A stretch of 64,000 nt of DNA from Pseudomonas sp. GD04019 (lineage in GTDB: Bacteria > Pseudomonadota > Gammaproteobacteria > Pseudomonadales > Pseudomonadaceae): assembly GCF_029837695.1 (NCBI RefSeq), contig NZ_JAOEEA010000009.1:124001-188000 (forward strand), in the 5' to 3' direction. The notes beneath the pieces were generated by a model. It did no database searches, was not told the DNA's origin, and worked only from the letters and a program-made list of their open reading frames with translations. Positions 52,181-59,661 of this stretch are shown here, piece after piece. Positions within the stretch are counted from its first letter, which is position 1, and every line of letters begins with the position of its first letter. A program made the position numbers and the translations under genes.

Positions 52181-52897
52181 TTACTGGGCAGCGCCAGCGG
52201 CAGCCGGGTCCTTGATGGCCAGCAGTTCCAGCTCGAACACCAGCACCGAGTTGGCCGGAATGGCCGGGCTCGGGCTCTGGGCGCCGTAGGCCAGCTCGCT
52301 GGGGATGTACAGCTTGTACTTCTCGCCCACATGCATCAGTTGCAGGCCTTCGACCCAACCCGGGATCACGCCGGAAACCGGCAGATCAATGGGGCTGCCA
52401 CGCTCGACGGAGCTGTCGAACACGCTGCCATCGGTCAGCTTGCCCTCGTAGTGCACGGTGACCACGTCGGTCGGCTTCGGCTGGGCGCCTTCGGCCTTCT
52501 TGATCACTTCGTACTGCAGGCCGGAGGCGGTAGTGACCACGCCATCCTTCTTGCCGTTTTCCTCGAGGAATTTCTTGCCGGCCTGGGCCGACTCCTCGTT
52601 GAGCTTGGTCATGCGCTCTTCGGCACGCTTCTGCAGGAAGGCGAAGGCCTCGGCCAGCTCTTCATCCTTTAGCTTCTGCTCTTTCTTGCCGATGGCGTCT
52701 TCGATGCCCATGGCCACGGCCTTGGAGTCCAGGTCGGACAGGCCTTCCTGGGACAGGCTCTTGCCCATGTTCAGGCCGATGCCGTAGGAAGCCTTCTGCG
52801 CCGGGGTCTTGAGTTCCACTTCGCTGGTCTGCGCATCGCAGCCGGCCAGTACCAGGCCGACCAGGGCAACCGCCGCCGCTAGACGATGTTGTTTCAT
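52181..52897 (-). CDS. FKBP-type peptidyl-prolyl cis-trans isomerase (lipoprotein)
   Basis: 238 residues. MKQHRLAAAVALVGLVLAGCDAQ has lipobox LAGC, so an envelope lipoprotein. An FKBP N-terminal dimerisation domain (KASYGIGLNMGKSLSQEGLSDLDSKAVAMGIEDAI) and coiled region lead to the FKBP catalytic domain (VVTVHYEGKLTDGSVFDSSVERGSPIDLPVSGVIPGWVEGLQLM...YIPSELAYG). Related to FkpA/Mip: it speeds proline isomerisation in proteins folding in the envelope. Confidence 0.94.
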   Translation of the reverse strand: MKQHRLAAAVALVGLVLAGCDAQTSEVELKTPAQKASYGIGLNMGKSLSQEGLSDLDSKAVAMGIEDAIGKKEQKLKDEELAEAFAFLQKRAEERMTKLNEESAQAGKKFLEENGKKDGVVTTASGLQYEVIKKAEGAQPKPTDVVTVHYEGKLTDGSVFDSSVERGSPIDLPVSGVIPGWVEGLQLMHVGEKYKLYIPSELAYGAQSPSPAIPANSVLVFELELLAIKDPAAAGAAQ

Positions 52898-53056
52898 GCT
52901 TGTTCCTTGTTAGAGCCGCAGGGGCCGGAGAGAGACGCGAGCTTAGCAGCCTGCGGCAAGCACTGGCTACGGCACTGTAGGAGCCGCAGAAAGCGGATAA
53001 GTTCAGCCACCCAGGCCTTGCCAGGCACGCTCTGCGCGCCAGATGAAATCGCGGGC

Positions 53057-53082
53057 AAAAAAAAACGACCTTTCGGTCGTTT
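53057..53082 (-). terminator. Terminator of the tRNA operon
   Basis: On the minus strand AAACGACC-GAAA-GGTCGTTT then T-run (AAAAAAAAA at 53057-53065 in plus sense). GAAA tetraloop; lies 40 bases beyond the tRNA-Asp CCA end. Confidence 0.88.
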
Positions 53083-53121
53083 CTTCCAGTCTTGGTCTTC
53101 AGTCTAACCAAGGCTTATGTA

Positions 53122-53198
53122 TGGCGCAGCGGACGGGACTCGAACCCGCGACCCCCGGCGTGACAGGCCGGTATTCTAACCGACTGAACTACCGCTGC
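53122..53198 (-). tRNA. tRNA-Asp (anticodon GTC)
   Basis: 77 bases on the minus strand. Acceptor arms GCAGCGG and CCGCTGC with discriminator G and encoded CCA; D arm AGTTCAGTCGGTT; anticodon loop CTGTCAC with anticodon GTC; T arm GCGGGTTCGAGTCCCGT. It follows tRNA-Val after 14 bases, so both come from one transcript. Confidence 0.95.
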
Positions 53199-53212
53199 GC
53201 GTAACTGCGAGA

Positions 53213-53288
53213 TGGTGGGTGATGACGGGATCGAACCGCCGACCCTCTGCTTGTAAGGCAGATGCTCTCCCGGCTGAGCTAATCACCC
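53213..53288 (-). tRNA. tRNA-Val (anticodon TAC)
   Basis: 76 bases on the minus strand. Acceptor arms GGGTGAT and ATCACCC with discriminator A and encoded CCA; D arm AGCTCAGCCGGGAGAGC; anticodon loop CTTACAA with anticodon TAC; T arm GGCGGTTCGATCCCGTC. First gene of the tRNA pair. Confidence 0.95.
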
Positions 53289-53309
53289 TTCACTCTCGAA
53301 GTGGGGCGC

Positions 53310-53338
53310 ATTCTAGAGAGCGACCCTGACCTTGGCAA
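53310..53338 (-). promoter_or_regulatory. Sigma-70 promoter of the tRNA operon
   Basis: On the minus strand TTGCCA (-35, at 53333-53338) and TAGAAT (-10, at 53310-53315) are 17 bases apart and followed by the GC-rich discriminator GCGCCCC. That discriminator is typical of stringently controlled stable-RNA promoters. It lies just upstream of tRNA-Val. Confidence 0.75.
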
Positions 53339-53448
53339 GCTCTTTTTTAAAAAAAATCTGCAATCGTTCCAAAGGCTTAGCGATGGGTTGGCCAATCCGC
53401 CCCGGCGGAGAATAATGCGCGCTTTGCGTAATTGGAGAGTCAGCCCAC

Positions 53449-54369
53449 ATGTGGTTCCGCAACCTGCTCGTTTATCGCCTGACCCAGGACGTGCCGTTCG
53501 ACGTCGAGGCCCTGGAAGCGGCACTGGCCGCCAAGGCCGCACGCCCCTGCGCCAGCCAGGAGCTGACCACCTACGGTTTCATGGCGCCGTTCGGCAAGGG
53601 CGGCGATGCCCCGCTGGTGCACCAGAGCGGTGACTTCCTGTTGCTGTCCGCGCGCAAGGAAGAACGCATCCTGCCCGGCAGCGTGGTGCGCGATGCGCTG
53701 AAGGACAAGGTCGACGAGATCGAGGCGCAGCAAATGCGCAAGGTCTACAAGAAGGAGCGCGACCAGCTCAAGGACGAGATCGTCATGAGCTTCCTGCCGC
53801 GCGCCTTCATCCGCCGCTCCAGCACCTTCGCCGCCATCGCGCCCAAGCTCGGCCTGATCCTGGTCGACACCGCCAGCGCCAAGAAGGCCGAAGACCTGCT
53901 GTCCACCCTGCGCGAGGCCATCGGCTCGCTGCCGGTACGCCCGCTGAGCGTGAAGATGGCACCGACCGCCACCCTTACCGACTGGGTCAAGACCCAGGCC
54001 GCCGCGCCGGACTTCTTCGTGCTGGACGAGTGCGAGCTGCGTGACACCAGCGAGGACGGTGGCGTGGTGCGTTGCAAGCGCCAGGACCTGACCAGCGAAG
54101 AGATTCAGCTACACCTGTCGTCCGGCAAGCTGGTCACCCAGCTGTCCCTGGCCTGGCAGGACAAGCTGTCGTTCGTGCTGGACGACAAGCTGGCGGTCAA
54201 GCGCCTGCGCTTCGAGGACCTGCTGCAAGACCAGGCGGCCCAGGACGGCGGCGACGATGCGCTGGGCCAGCTGGACGCCAGCTTCACCCTGATGATGCTG
54301 ACCTTCGCCGACTTCCTGCCGGCCCTGTTCGAAGCCCTCGGCGGCGAAGAGATCCCGGAAGGCATCTGA
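53449..54369 (+). CDS. rdgC: Recombination-associated protein RdgC
   Basis: 306 residues, usual length. [19 protein letters not shown], the central helices ([28 protein letters not shown]) and [15 protein letters not shown] are RdgC signatures. RdgC forms a ring dimer around DNA and can restrain RecA. Divergent from the tRNA operon; the promoter region is 53339-53448. Confidence 0.95.
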   Translation: MWFRNLLVYRLTQDVPFDVEALEAALAAKAARPCASQELTTYGFMAPFGKGGDAPLVHQSGDFLLLSARKEERILPGSVVRDALKDKVDEIEAQQMRKVYKKERDQLKDEIVMSFLPRAFIRRSSTFAAIAPKLGLILVDTASAKKAEDLLSTLREAIGSLPVRPLSVKMAPTATLTDWVKTQAAAPDFFVLDECELRDTSEDGGVVRCKRQDLTSEEIQLHLSSGKLVTQLSLAWQDKLSFVLDDKLAVKRLRFEDLLQDQAAQDGGDDALGQLDASFTLMMLTFADFLPALFEALGGEEIPEGI

Positions 54370-54392
54370 CCTGCGGACAACTTCCGCAATAA

Positions 54393-54446
54393 CTGCACAG
54401 GGCCCGCCCGTCCTCTCGGGCTTGCCCTGTGCAGCGCCCTGTGCAG
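54393..54446 (+). repeat. Long hairpin plus tandem duplicate arm after rdgC
   Basis: CTGCACAGGGC at 54393-54403 pairs perfectly with GCCCTGTGCAG at 54424-54434, and the latter is repeated one base later at 54436-54446. The 5' arm can therefore pair with either copy. No T-run follows, so it is not a standard terminator. Lies between rdgC and the guanidine-II riboswitch. Confidence 0.7.
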
Positions 54447-54459
54447 AATAGCGAACAAC

Positions 54460-54508
54460 GCGAGGACGACCTCGCGGCTCCTTTCGAGCGATCATCCGGG
54501 ACGGCCCG
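54460..54508 (+). promoter_or_regulatory. Guanidine-II (mini-ykkC) riboswitch
   Basis: Two hairpins with the diagnostic ACGR loops: GCGAGG-ACGA-CCTCGC at 54460-54475 and CGGG-ACGG-CCCG at 54497-54508, 21 bases apart. The ribosome site CGGAG and ATG of the exporter gene follow about 20-30 bases later. In the known class, two loops pair with guanidinium bound at each, freeing the ribosome site and switching on translation of guanidine exporters. Confidence 0.88.
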
Positions 54509-54538
54509 TCGCCTTTTCAGCAGTACGGAGCTACCACC

Positions 54539-54853
54539 ATGTCCTGGATCATTCTGTTGTTCGCCGGCCTGTTCGAGGTGTGCTGGGCCATCGGCCTCAA
54601 GTACACCGACGGCTTCACCCGCCCCCTCCCCACCGTGCTCACCGTTGGCGCCATGATCGTCAGCCTGGCCCTGCTCGGTCTGGCCATGAAGGAGCTTCCG
54701 CTGGGCACCGCCTATGCCATCTGGACCGGTGTCGGCGCGGTCGGCACGGTGGTCGCCGGCATCGTCCTGTTCGGCGAATCCATGGCCCTGATGCGCCTGG
54801 GTAGCGTGGCGCTGATCGTCATCGGCCTGGTCGGCCTCAAGCTCAGTCACTGA
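54539..54853 (+). CDS. sugE: SMR family guanidinium exporter (Gdx/SugE)
   Basis: 104 residues with four membrane helices. The small-multidrug-resistance pattern is clear: [26 protein letters not shown], with the essential glutamate E13, and [25 protein letters not shown]. Proteins of this subgroup with a guanidine riboswitch export guanidinium in exchange for protons rather than general drugs. The riboswitch upstream supports that role here. Confidence 0.93.
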   Translation: MSWIILLFAGLFEVCWAIGLKYTDGFTRPLPTVLTVGAMIVSLALLGLAMKELPLGTAYAIWTGVGAVGTVVAGIVLFGESMALMRLGSVALIVIGLVGLKLSH

Positions 54854-54866
54854 ATTCGCACCCAAT

Positions 54867-54895
54867 AAAAAGCCCGCCAATTGGCGGGCTTTTTT
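54867..54895. terminator. Bidirectional terminator between sugE and the MFS-acyltransferase gene
   Basis: AGCCCGCCAATTGGCGGGCT is a perfect palindrome flanked by AAAA and TTTTTT, between convergent genes. Confidence 0.92.
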
Positions 54896-54908
54896 GTTGG
54901 CAGCAGAC

Positions 54909-56780
54909 TCAGCGGTGATCGCCACGCAGCAGCGATACCTGCTCCTGCAGCACCAGCCGCCCGGTGTCCGCCGGCAGCGCCGTGCCGGCGACTATATTGA
55001 CCCGTGACCAGAAGCGCTTGAACAGGCCCTTGTGCGGCGCACGACTGAAGAAGCTGCCCCACAGGCCCTGCAGCGCCAGCGGAATCACCGGCACCGGGTT
55101 GGCGGCGAGGATGCGCTCGACCCCGGCCTTGAACTCGTCGATATCGCCGCTGGTGGTCAGCTTGCCCTCGGGGAAGATGCACACCACCTCGCCCTCGGCC
55201 AGGTACTGGGCGATGCGCGCAAAGGCCCGCTCGAACACTTCCGGGTCCTCGTTGCGCCCGGCGATGGGCACGGTGCCGGCGGTCCGGAAGATGAAGTTGA
55301 GCACCGGCAGGTTGTAGATCTTGTAGTACATGACGAAACGCACCGGCCGGCGCACCGCGCCACCGATCAGCAGCGCATCGACGAAGGACACGTGGTTGCA
55401 CACCAGCACCGCCGCGCCCTCCTCCGGGATCACTTCCAGGTTCTGATGGCGCACCCGGTACATCGAGTGGCTGAGCATCCAGATCAGGAAGCGCATGGTG
55501 AACTCGGGGACGATCTTGAAGATGTAGGCGTTGACCGCCAGGTTCATCAGCGAGATGGCCAGGAACAGCTGCGGAATACTCAGCTTGGCGACGCTGAGGA
55601 AGAGGATCGACACCAGCGCCGCGGCCACCATGAACAGCGCGTTGAGGATGTTGTTGGCGGCGATCACCCGCGCCCGCTCATGCGCCTCGGTACGCGACTG
55701 GATCAGCGCATACAACGGCACGATATAGAAGCCGCCGAACACGCCCAGGCCGAGGATCGAGGCCAGCACCCACCAGGCCTCGCCCATCTGCAGCAGGCCC
55801 AGCCAGTCGTGCGCCGCGGCCGCCTGCGGGAAGCTGCTGGAGGTGGCCCACAGCAGGATGCCGAACAGCGACAGGCCGAACGAGCCGAACGGCACCAGGC
55901 CGATTTCCACCTTGTGTCCGCTCATGCGCTCGCAGAGCATCGAGCCCAGCGCGATGCCCACCGAGAACACGGTGAGGATCAGCGTCACCACGCTCTCGTC
56001 GCCGTGCAGCAGCTCCTTGGCGAAGGTCGGAATCTGCGTCAGGTACACCGCGCCGAGGAACCAGAACCACGAGCTGCCGATCAGCGAGCGCGACACCGCC
56101 GGGCGCTGGCCGAGGCCCAGGTGCATGATCTGCCAGGACTGGCGGAAGATGTTCCAGTCCAGCTGCAACTGTGGCAACGCCGCGGCGAAGTGCGGAATAC
56201 CGCGACTGGCGACATAGCCGGCCACGGCGGTGCCGACGATGGCGATACCCACCGCCATGCGATAGCCCTCGCCGGACATCAGCAGGCCCGCGCCGATGGT
56301 GCCGGCGAGGATGGCGAGGAAGGTGCCCATTTCCACCAGCGCGTTGCCGCCCACCAGCTCCTGCTCGCGCAAGGCGGCGGGCAGGATCGAGTACTTCACC
56401 GGGCCGAACAGCGCCGAGTGGGTGCCCATGGCGAACAGCGCAGCGAGCATCAGGTAGAGGTTGTCGAGCAGGAAGCCGGTGGCGCCGACCACCATTATCA
56501 CGATCTCGGCCAGCTTGATCGCGCGGATCAGCGTGTCCTTGGCGAACTTCTCGCCGAACTGGCCGCCGAGTGCGGAGAACAGGAAGAACGGCAGGATGAA
56601 CAGCAGCGCGCAGAGGTTGACCAGCAGATCGCGGTCGGCGCTAACGCTGAGCTTGAACAGGATGGCGAGGATCAGCGACTGCTTGAAGATGTTGTCGTTG
56701 AACGCGCCGAGCAGCTGGGTCAAGAAGAACGGCAGGAAGCGCCGGGTGCCGAGCAGGGCGAATTGCGAATTCTGGGTCAT
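54909..56780 (-). CDS. MFS transporter fused to a 1-acylglycerophosphate acyltransferase domain (LplT-PlsC-like)
   Basis: 623 residues from the ATG at 56780 (MTQNSQFALL). Residues about 1-420 form an MFS/LplT-type domain with about 12 helices (FFLTQLLGAFNDNIFKQSLILAI is the LplT opening). From about 430 comes a PlsC-type acyltransferase with HX4D (NHVSFVDALLIGG), then FPEGKLTTSGDI. The Aas-type acyl-ACP synthetase domain is absent. It probably flips lysophospholipids inward and re-acylates them at the inner membrane. Convergent with sugE. Confidence 0.9.
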   Translation of the reverse strand: MTQNSQFALLGTRRFLPFFLTQLLGAFNDNIFKQSLILAILFKLSVSADRDLLVNLCALLFILPFFLFSALGGQFGEKFAKDTLIRAIKLAEIVIMVVGATGFLLDNLYLMLAALFAMGTHSALFGPVKYSILPAALREQELVGGNALVEMGTFLAILAGTIGAGLLMSGEGYRMAVGIAIVGTAVAGYVASRGIPHFAAALPQLQLDWNIFRQSWQIMHLGLGQRPAVSRSLIGSSWFWFLGAVYLTQIPTFAKELLHGDESVVTLILTVFSVGIALGSMLCERMSGHKVEIGLVPFGSFGLSLFGILLWATSSSFPQAAAAHDWLGLLQMGEAWWVLASILGLGVFGGFYIVPLYALIQSRTEAHERARVIAANNILNALFMVAAALVSILFLSVAKLSIPQLFLAISLMNLAVNAYIFKIVPEFTMRFLIWMLSHSMYRVRHQNLEVIPEEGAAVLVCNHVSFVDALLIGGAVRRPVRFVMYYKIYNLPVLNFIFRTAGTVPIAGRNEDPEVFERAFARIAQYLAEGEVVCIFPEGKLTTSGDIDEFKAGVERILAANPVPVIPLALQGLWGSFFSRAPHKGLFKRFWSRVNIVAGTALPADTGRLVLQEQVSLLRGDHR

Positions 56781-56876
56781 CGTCCTTGTACCTGTCTGAG
56801 GCCGAGCGGGCCGTCCGATATTGGACAGCATCTGCCCCAGGCAAAGCCACACCCGCGTTGCGCTTTCGTGCCATGG

Positions 56877-56982
56877 CTCCCTCTCCCTCCGGGAGAGGGT
56901 TGGGGTGAGGGCGCCATAGACAGCTCAGAGCCGCCTGGAAAACCCTCACCCCCAGCCCCTCTCCCAGAGGTAGAGGGGAGAG
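56877..56982. repeat. Extragenic palindromic element (CCCTCTCCC family)
   Basis: Contains CCCTCTCCC-TCC-GGGAGAGGG at 56879-56899, then GTTGGGGTGAGGG which pairs with CCCTCACCCCCAGC at 56943-56956, and CCCCTCTCCC...GAGGGGAG at the end. The whole 106 bases can fold on itself. The short hairpin matches that at 38234. It separates the MFS-acyltransferase and azlD genes. Confidence 0.75.
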
Positions 56983-57312
56983 TTAGATCGGCATCTGCCC
57001 CAGCCACCAGCGCAACAGGAAGAACACCAGCAGCCCGCCGCCGATGGTGGCCAGCAGATGGCGGGTCATGGCGGCGATGACGATGGTCGCCAGGCCGGCC
57101 AGCAGGTAGGCGTTGTCCAGGCTCAGCGCCCAGGTCTTGCCGTCCGGCAGCAGCATGCCGGGCACCACGATGGCGGTGAGCACGGCGGTCGGCACGTAGT
57201 GCAGGCCCTGGCGGATCAGCGGCGGGAAGCGCAGATCGGGGAAGGCGAACAGGCTGTAGCGGGTGGTGAAGGTGATCACCAGCATGCCGAGGATCAGGAT
57301 CCAGTTTTCCAT
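56983..57312 (-). CDS. azlD: AzlD family branched-chain amino acid exporter subunit
   Basis: 109 residues from MENWILILGMLVITFTTRYSLFAF. Four helices with the AzlD run ALHYVPTAVLTAIVVP and LLAGLATIVIAAMTRHLLATIGGG. With AzlC it exports branched-chain amino acids (or related compounds), as in the BrnFE/AzlCD family. ATG overlaps the azlC stop by one base. Confidence 0.9.
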   Translation of the reverse strand: MENWILILGMLVITFTTRYSLFAFPDLRFPPLIRQGLHYVPTAVLTAIVVPGMLLPDGKTWALSLDNAYLLAGLATIVIAAMTRHLLATIGGGLLVFFLLRWWLGQMPI

Positions 57313-58022
57313 CAAAACACCTCGTCCTGCAGCAGGCGGTAGCGACGCTCCAGCAGCACACCGACGACGATGCCGGCGAAGGCCGCAGCCATCAGACCGA
57401 GCTTGTAGGGCAGGCCATGGCAGGCCACGGCAACTCCTGCGGCGACCAGCGCCGCCGCCACCTGCGGGCGGTTGCGCAGCATGGGCACGACGATGCCGAT
57501 GAAGGTGGCGAGCATGGCGAAGTCCAGGCCCCAGTCCCCGATGTTCGGCACCGCCTGGCCGAACACCAGGCCGACCAGGGTGCAGGCCAGCCAGTTGACG
57601 TACATGGCCAGCGCCGCACCGAGGAAGTACCAGTGCTTGTGCGGCGAGGCATCGGTCTCGGCATAGCGGTGCTGGACCACGGCGAAAGCCTCGTCGGTCA
57701 GCCAGAAGGCCAGCGGCACGCGCCAGCGTTTGGGCAAGTGACGCACGAAGGGCTGCAGCGTGGCGCTGTACAGGGCGTGGCGCAGGTTGACCACCAGGGT
57801 GGTCAGCCACAGCACGGCCAGGGTCGCGCCGCCTCCGAGCAGGCTGATGGCGATGAACTGGGCGGAGCCGGCAAACACCAGCACCGACATGCCGATGGTC
57901 TGCCAGGGCGTGAGCCCGGCCGCGCCGGCCAGGCTGCCGTAGATGATGCCGAAGGGCATGGCGCCGAGCAGCATCGGCAGCATGTCGCGAGTGCCCTGCA
58001 GGAATTCGTGATGACGGGACAT
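57312..58022 (-). CDS. azlC: AzlC family branched-chain amino acid exporter subunit
   Basis: 236 residues with about seven helices. Family runs: LPMLLGAMPFGIIYGSLAGAAGLTPWQTIGMSVLVFAGSAQFIAI, NLRHALYSATLQPFVRHLPKRWRVPLAFWLTDEAF, and FFLGAALAMYVNW. GGAGG before the ATG. Forms the large subunit of the export pair. Confidence 0.92.
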   Translation of the reverse strand: MSRHHEFLQGTRDMLPMLLGAMPFGIIYGSLAGAAGLTPWQTIGMSVLVFAGSAQFIAISLLGGGATLAVLWLTTLVVNLRHALYSATLQPFVRHLPKRWRVPLAFWLTDEAFAVVQHRYAETDASPHKHWYFLGAALAMYVNWLACTLVGLVFGQAVPNIGDWGLDFAMLATFIGIVVPMLRNRPQVAAALVAAGVAVACHGLPYKLGLMAAAFAGIVVGVLLERRYRLLQDEVF

Positions 58023-58094
58023 GGAACCTCCTTGAACCGAGGAGGCTAACCGAGCGCCGCTACCCGCGTCTTGAACGATCTTGCGCAGTGCTCT

Positions 58095-58922
58095 TCAGAA
58101 ACCGGCACAGGCGCGACGATACTCGCCGGGGCTGACCCCGTAGCTCTGCTTGAACCGCCGATTCAGATGGCTCTGGTCGGAGAAGCCCAGCTGCAGGGCG
58201 ACCTGCAACGGTGCACAGCCGGAACGCAACAGCGCCCGCGCCTGCTCCAGGCGGCGCTGCTTGAGCCAGGCGTACGGTGGCAGGCCAGTGGCGCGGCGGA
58301 ACACCCGGGCGAAGTGGAAGGGCGAGAGATTGACCAGCGCGGCCAGCTCCTCCAGCGATGGCGGCTCGCCCAGGCGCGCAGCCAGCAGATCCTTGGCCAG
58401 AGCCACGGCGCGCGGCTCACGACCAGGCTCGGCCGCCTGGGGTATCCGCGCATGGCGCTGGAACAGCAGCAGAATCGCCTCGCGCCAGGCCGTCTGCTGC
58501 TGCAGGGCATCGGCGTCGCTGTCGAGCAGGCGGTGCAGATGGCCGAAGGCCTGGTGCAGGTCGAGGTCCTGCAGCACGCTAACGCCGAACGACGGCATGC
58601 CGCCGCTCGCCAGCCCCAGTTCATCCAGTACACCCTGCACCTGGGCCGGCGCCGGGTAGAATGCGCGGTACCACCAGCCCTGCTCGTGGGCCTTGGAGCC
58701 GGTGTGCACCTCGTCCGGATTGATCAATACCATGCTGCCGACCGGCGCCAGGTGGTCGCTGCCGCGATGGCGGAAGCGCTGGGCACCGCCCTCGATCACG
58801 GTGAACACGAAGCCTTCGTGCACATGCGGGGCGAAGCGCTGCTCGATGTAGCGCGCGTGCAGCAGTTCGACGCCGGTCAGCGCCTGGCTCTCCCAGAAGC
58901 GGGTCTGCTCGCCGCCGGTCAC
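58095..58922 (-). CDS. AraC family transcriptional regulator
   Basis: 275 residues from a GTG. N-terminal cupin-like effector domain (ERFAPHVHEGFVFTVIEGGAQRFRHRGSDHLAPVGSMVLINPDEVHTG) and C-terminal double HTH (LEELAALVNLSPFHFARVFRRATGLPPYAWLKQRRLEQARALLRSG...LGFSDQSHLNRRFKQSYGVSPGEYRRAC). It resembles regulators of amino-acid exporters, and azlCD lie 72 bases downstream, so they are its likely target. Five bases after the GNAT stop. Confidence 0.9.
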   Translation of the reverse strand: MTGGEQTRFWESQALTGVELLHARYIEQRFAPHVHEGFVFTVIEGGAQRFRHRGSDHLAPVGSMVLINPDEVHTGSKAHEQGWWYRAFYPAPAQVQGVLDELGLASGGMPSFGVSVLQDLDLHQAFGHLHRLLDSDADALQQQTAWREAILLLFQRHARIPQAAEPGREPRAVALAKDLLAARLGEPPSLEELAALVNLSPFHFARVFRRATGLPPYAWLKQRRLEQARALLRSGCAPLQVALQLGFSDQSHLNRRFKQSYGVSPGEYRRACAGF

Positions 58923-58926
58923 GACC

Positions 58927-59496
58927 TCAGGCGCCGAAGCGCGCCTCCAGGCCGGCCTTGACCTGTGGCCACTCGCTGTCGGTGATGCTGTACATCACGG
59001 TGTGATCGAGACGGCCATCGGCCAGGCGCCGGTGGTTGCGCAGCAGCCCCTCGCGCTGGGCGCCGAGCTTCTCGATGGCGCGCTGGGAGCGCAGGTTGCT
59101 GGCGGCGGTCTTCAATTGCACGCGCACCAGCTGCCACTCCTCGAAGGCGTGGCGCAGCATCAGGTACTTGATCATGCGGTTGAGGCCGGTGCCGTGCTGG
59201 CGGGCATCCAGCCAGGTGGCGCCGATCTCGGCGGCCGGCAGCACCGGATTGAAGTCGAAGAAACTGGTGGTGCCGACCAGCTCGCCGGCCAGGCGGATCG
59301 CGAAGACCACCTCGCGGCCCTCGCGCTGATCGGCCAGGGCGTTGCGGTACCAGTCCGGGCGCGTGGTGCCGCTCATGTACTGCTGAGATTCACGGTTGGC
59401 CTCGGCCAGCTGCAGCAGACCCGGCAGGTCGCCCTCGCTCAGCGGATCGAGGCGCAGCGCGCCCTGCTGCAGGGTGACGGGTTGAGGCTTGAACAT
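58927..59496 (-). CDS. GNAT family N-acetyltransferase (RimJ/RimL-like)
   Basis: 189 residues from the ATG at 59496 (CGGAG eight bases before). RimJ/L pattern: LRLDPLSEGDLPGLLQLAEAN, ELVGTTSFFDFNPVLPAAEIGATWLDARQHGTGLNRMIKYLMLRHAFEEW (acetyl-CoA site) and ASNLRSQRAIEKLGAQREGLLRNHRRLADGRLDHTVMYSI. It should acetylate an amine on a protein or small molecule. Divergent from the sensor kinase. Confidence 0.9.
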   Translation of the reverse strand: MFKPQPVTLQQGALRLDPLSEGDLPGLLQLAEANRESQQYMSGTTRPDWYRNALADQREGREVVFAIRLAGELVGTTSFFDFNPVLPAAEIGATWLDARQHGTGLNRMIKYLMLRHAFEEWQLVRVQLKTAASNLRSQRAIEKLGAQREGLLRNHRRLADGRLDHTVMYSITDSEWPQVKAGLEARFGA

Positions 59497-59661
59497 GACA
59501 CGAACTCCGGCAAAGCGACCACGGCCGGTCACGCTAGCAGGCGCCTGGCGGCGACTCAAGCCGGTTGCGACCTTGGTCGGCCTGACGAGTCGGGCGGCGC
59601 GTGCGAGACTAAACCCCATAGCCAATGGTCTTGCTGACCGTGCCCCACACGCGGAGTTCGC

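Noticed and set aside
53122..53288. tRNA pair as a possible integration site of a genomic island.
   Set aside because: No integrase, no partial tRNA duplicate and no mobile genes on either side in this window.
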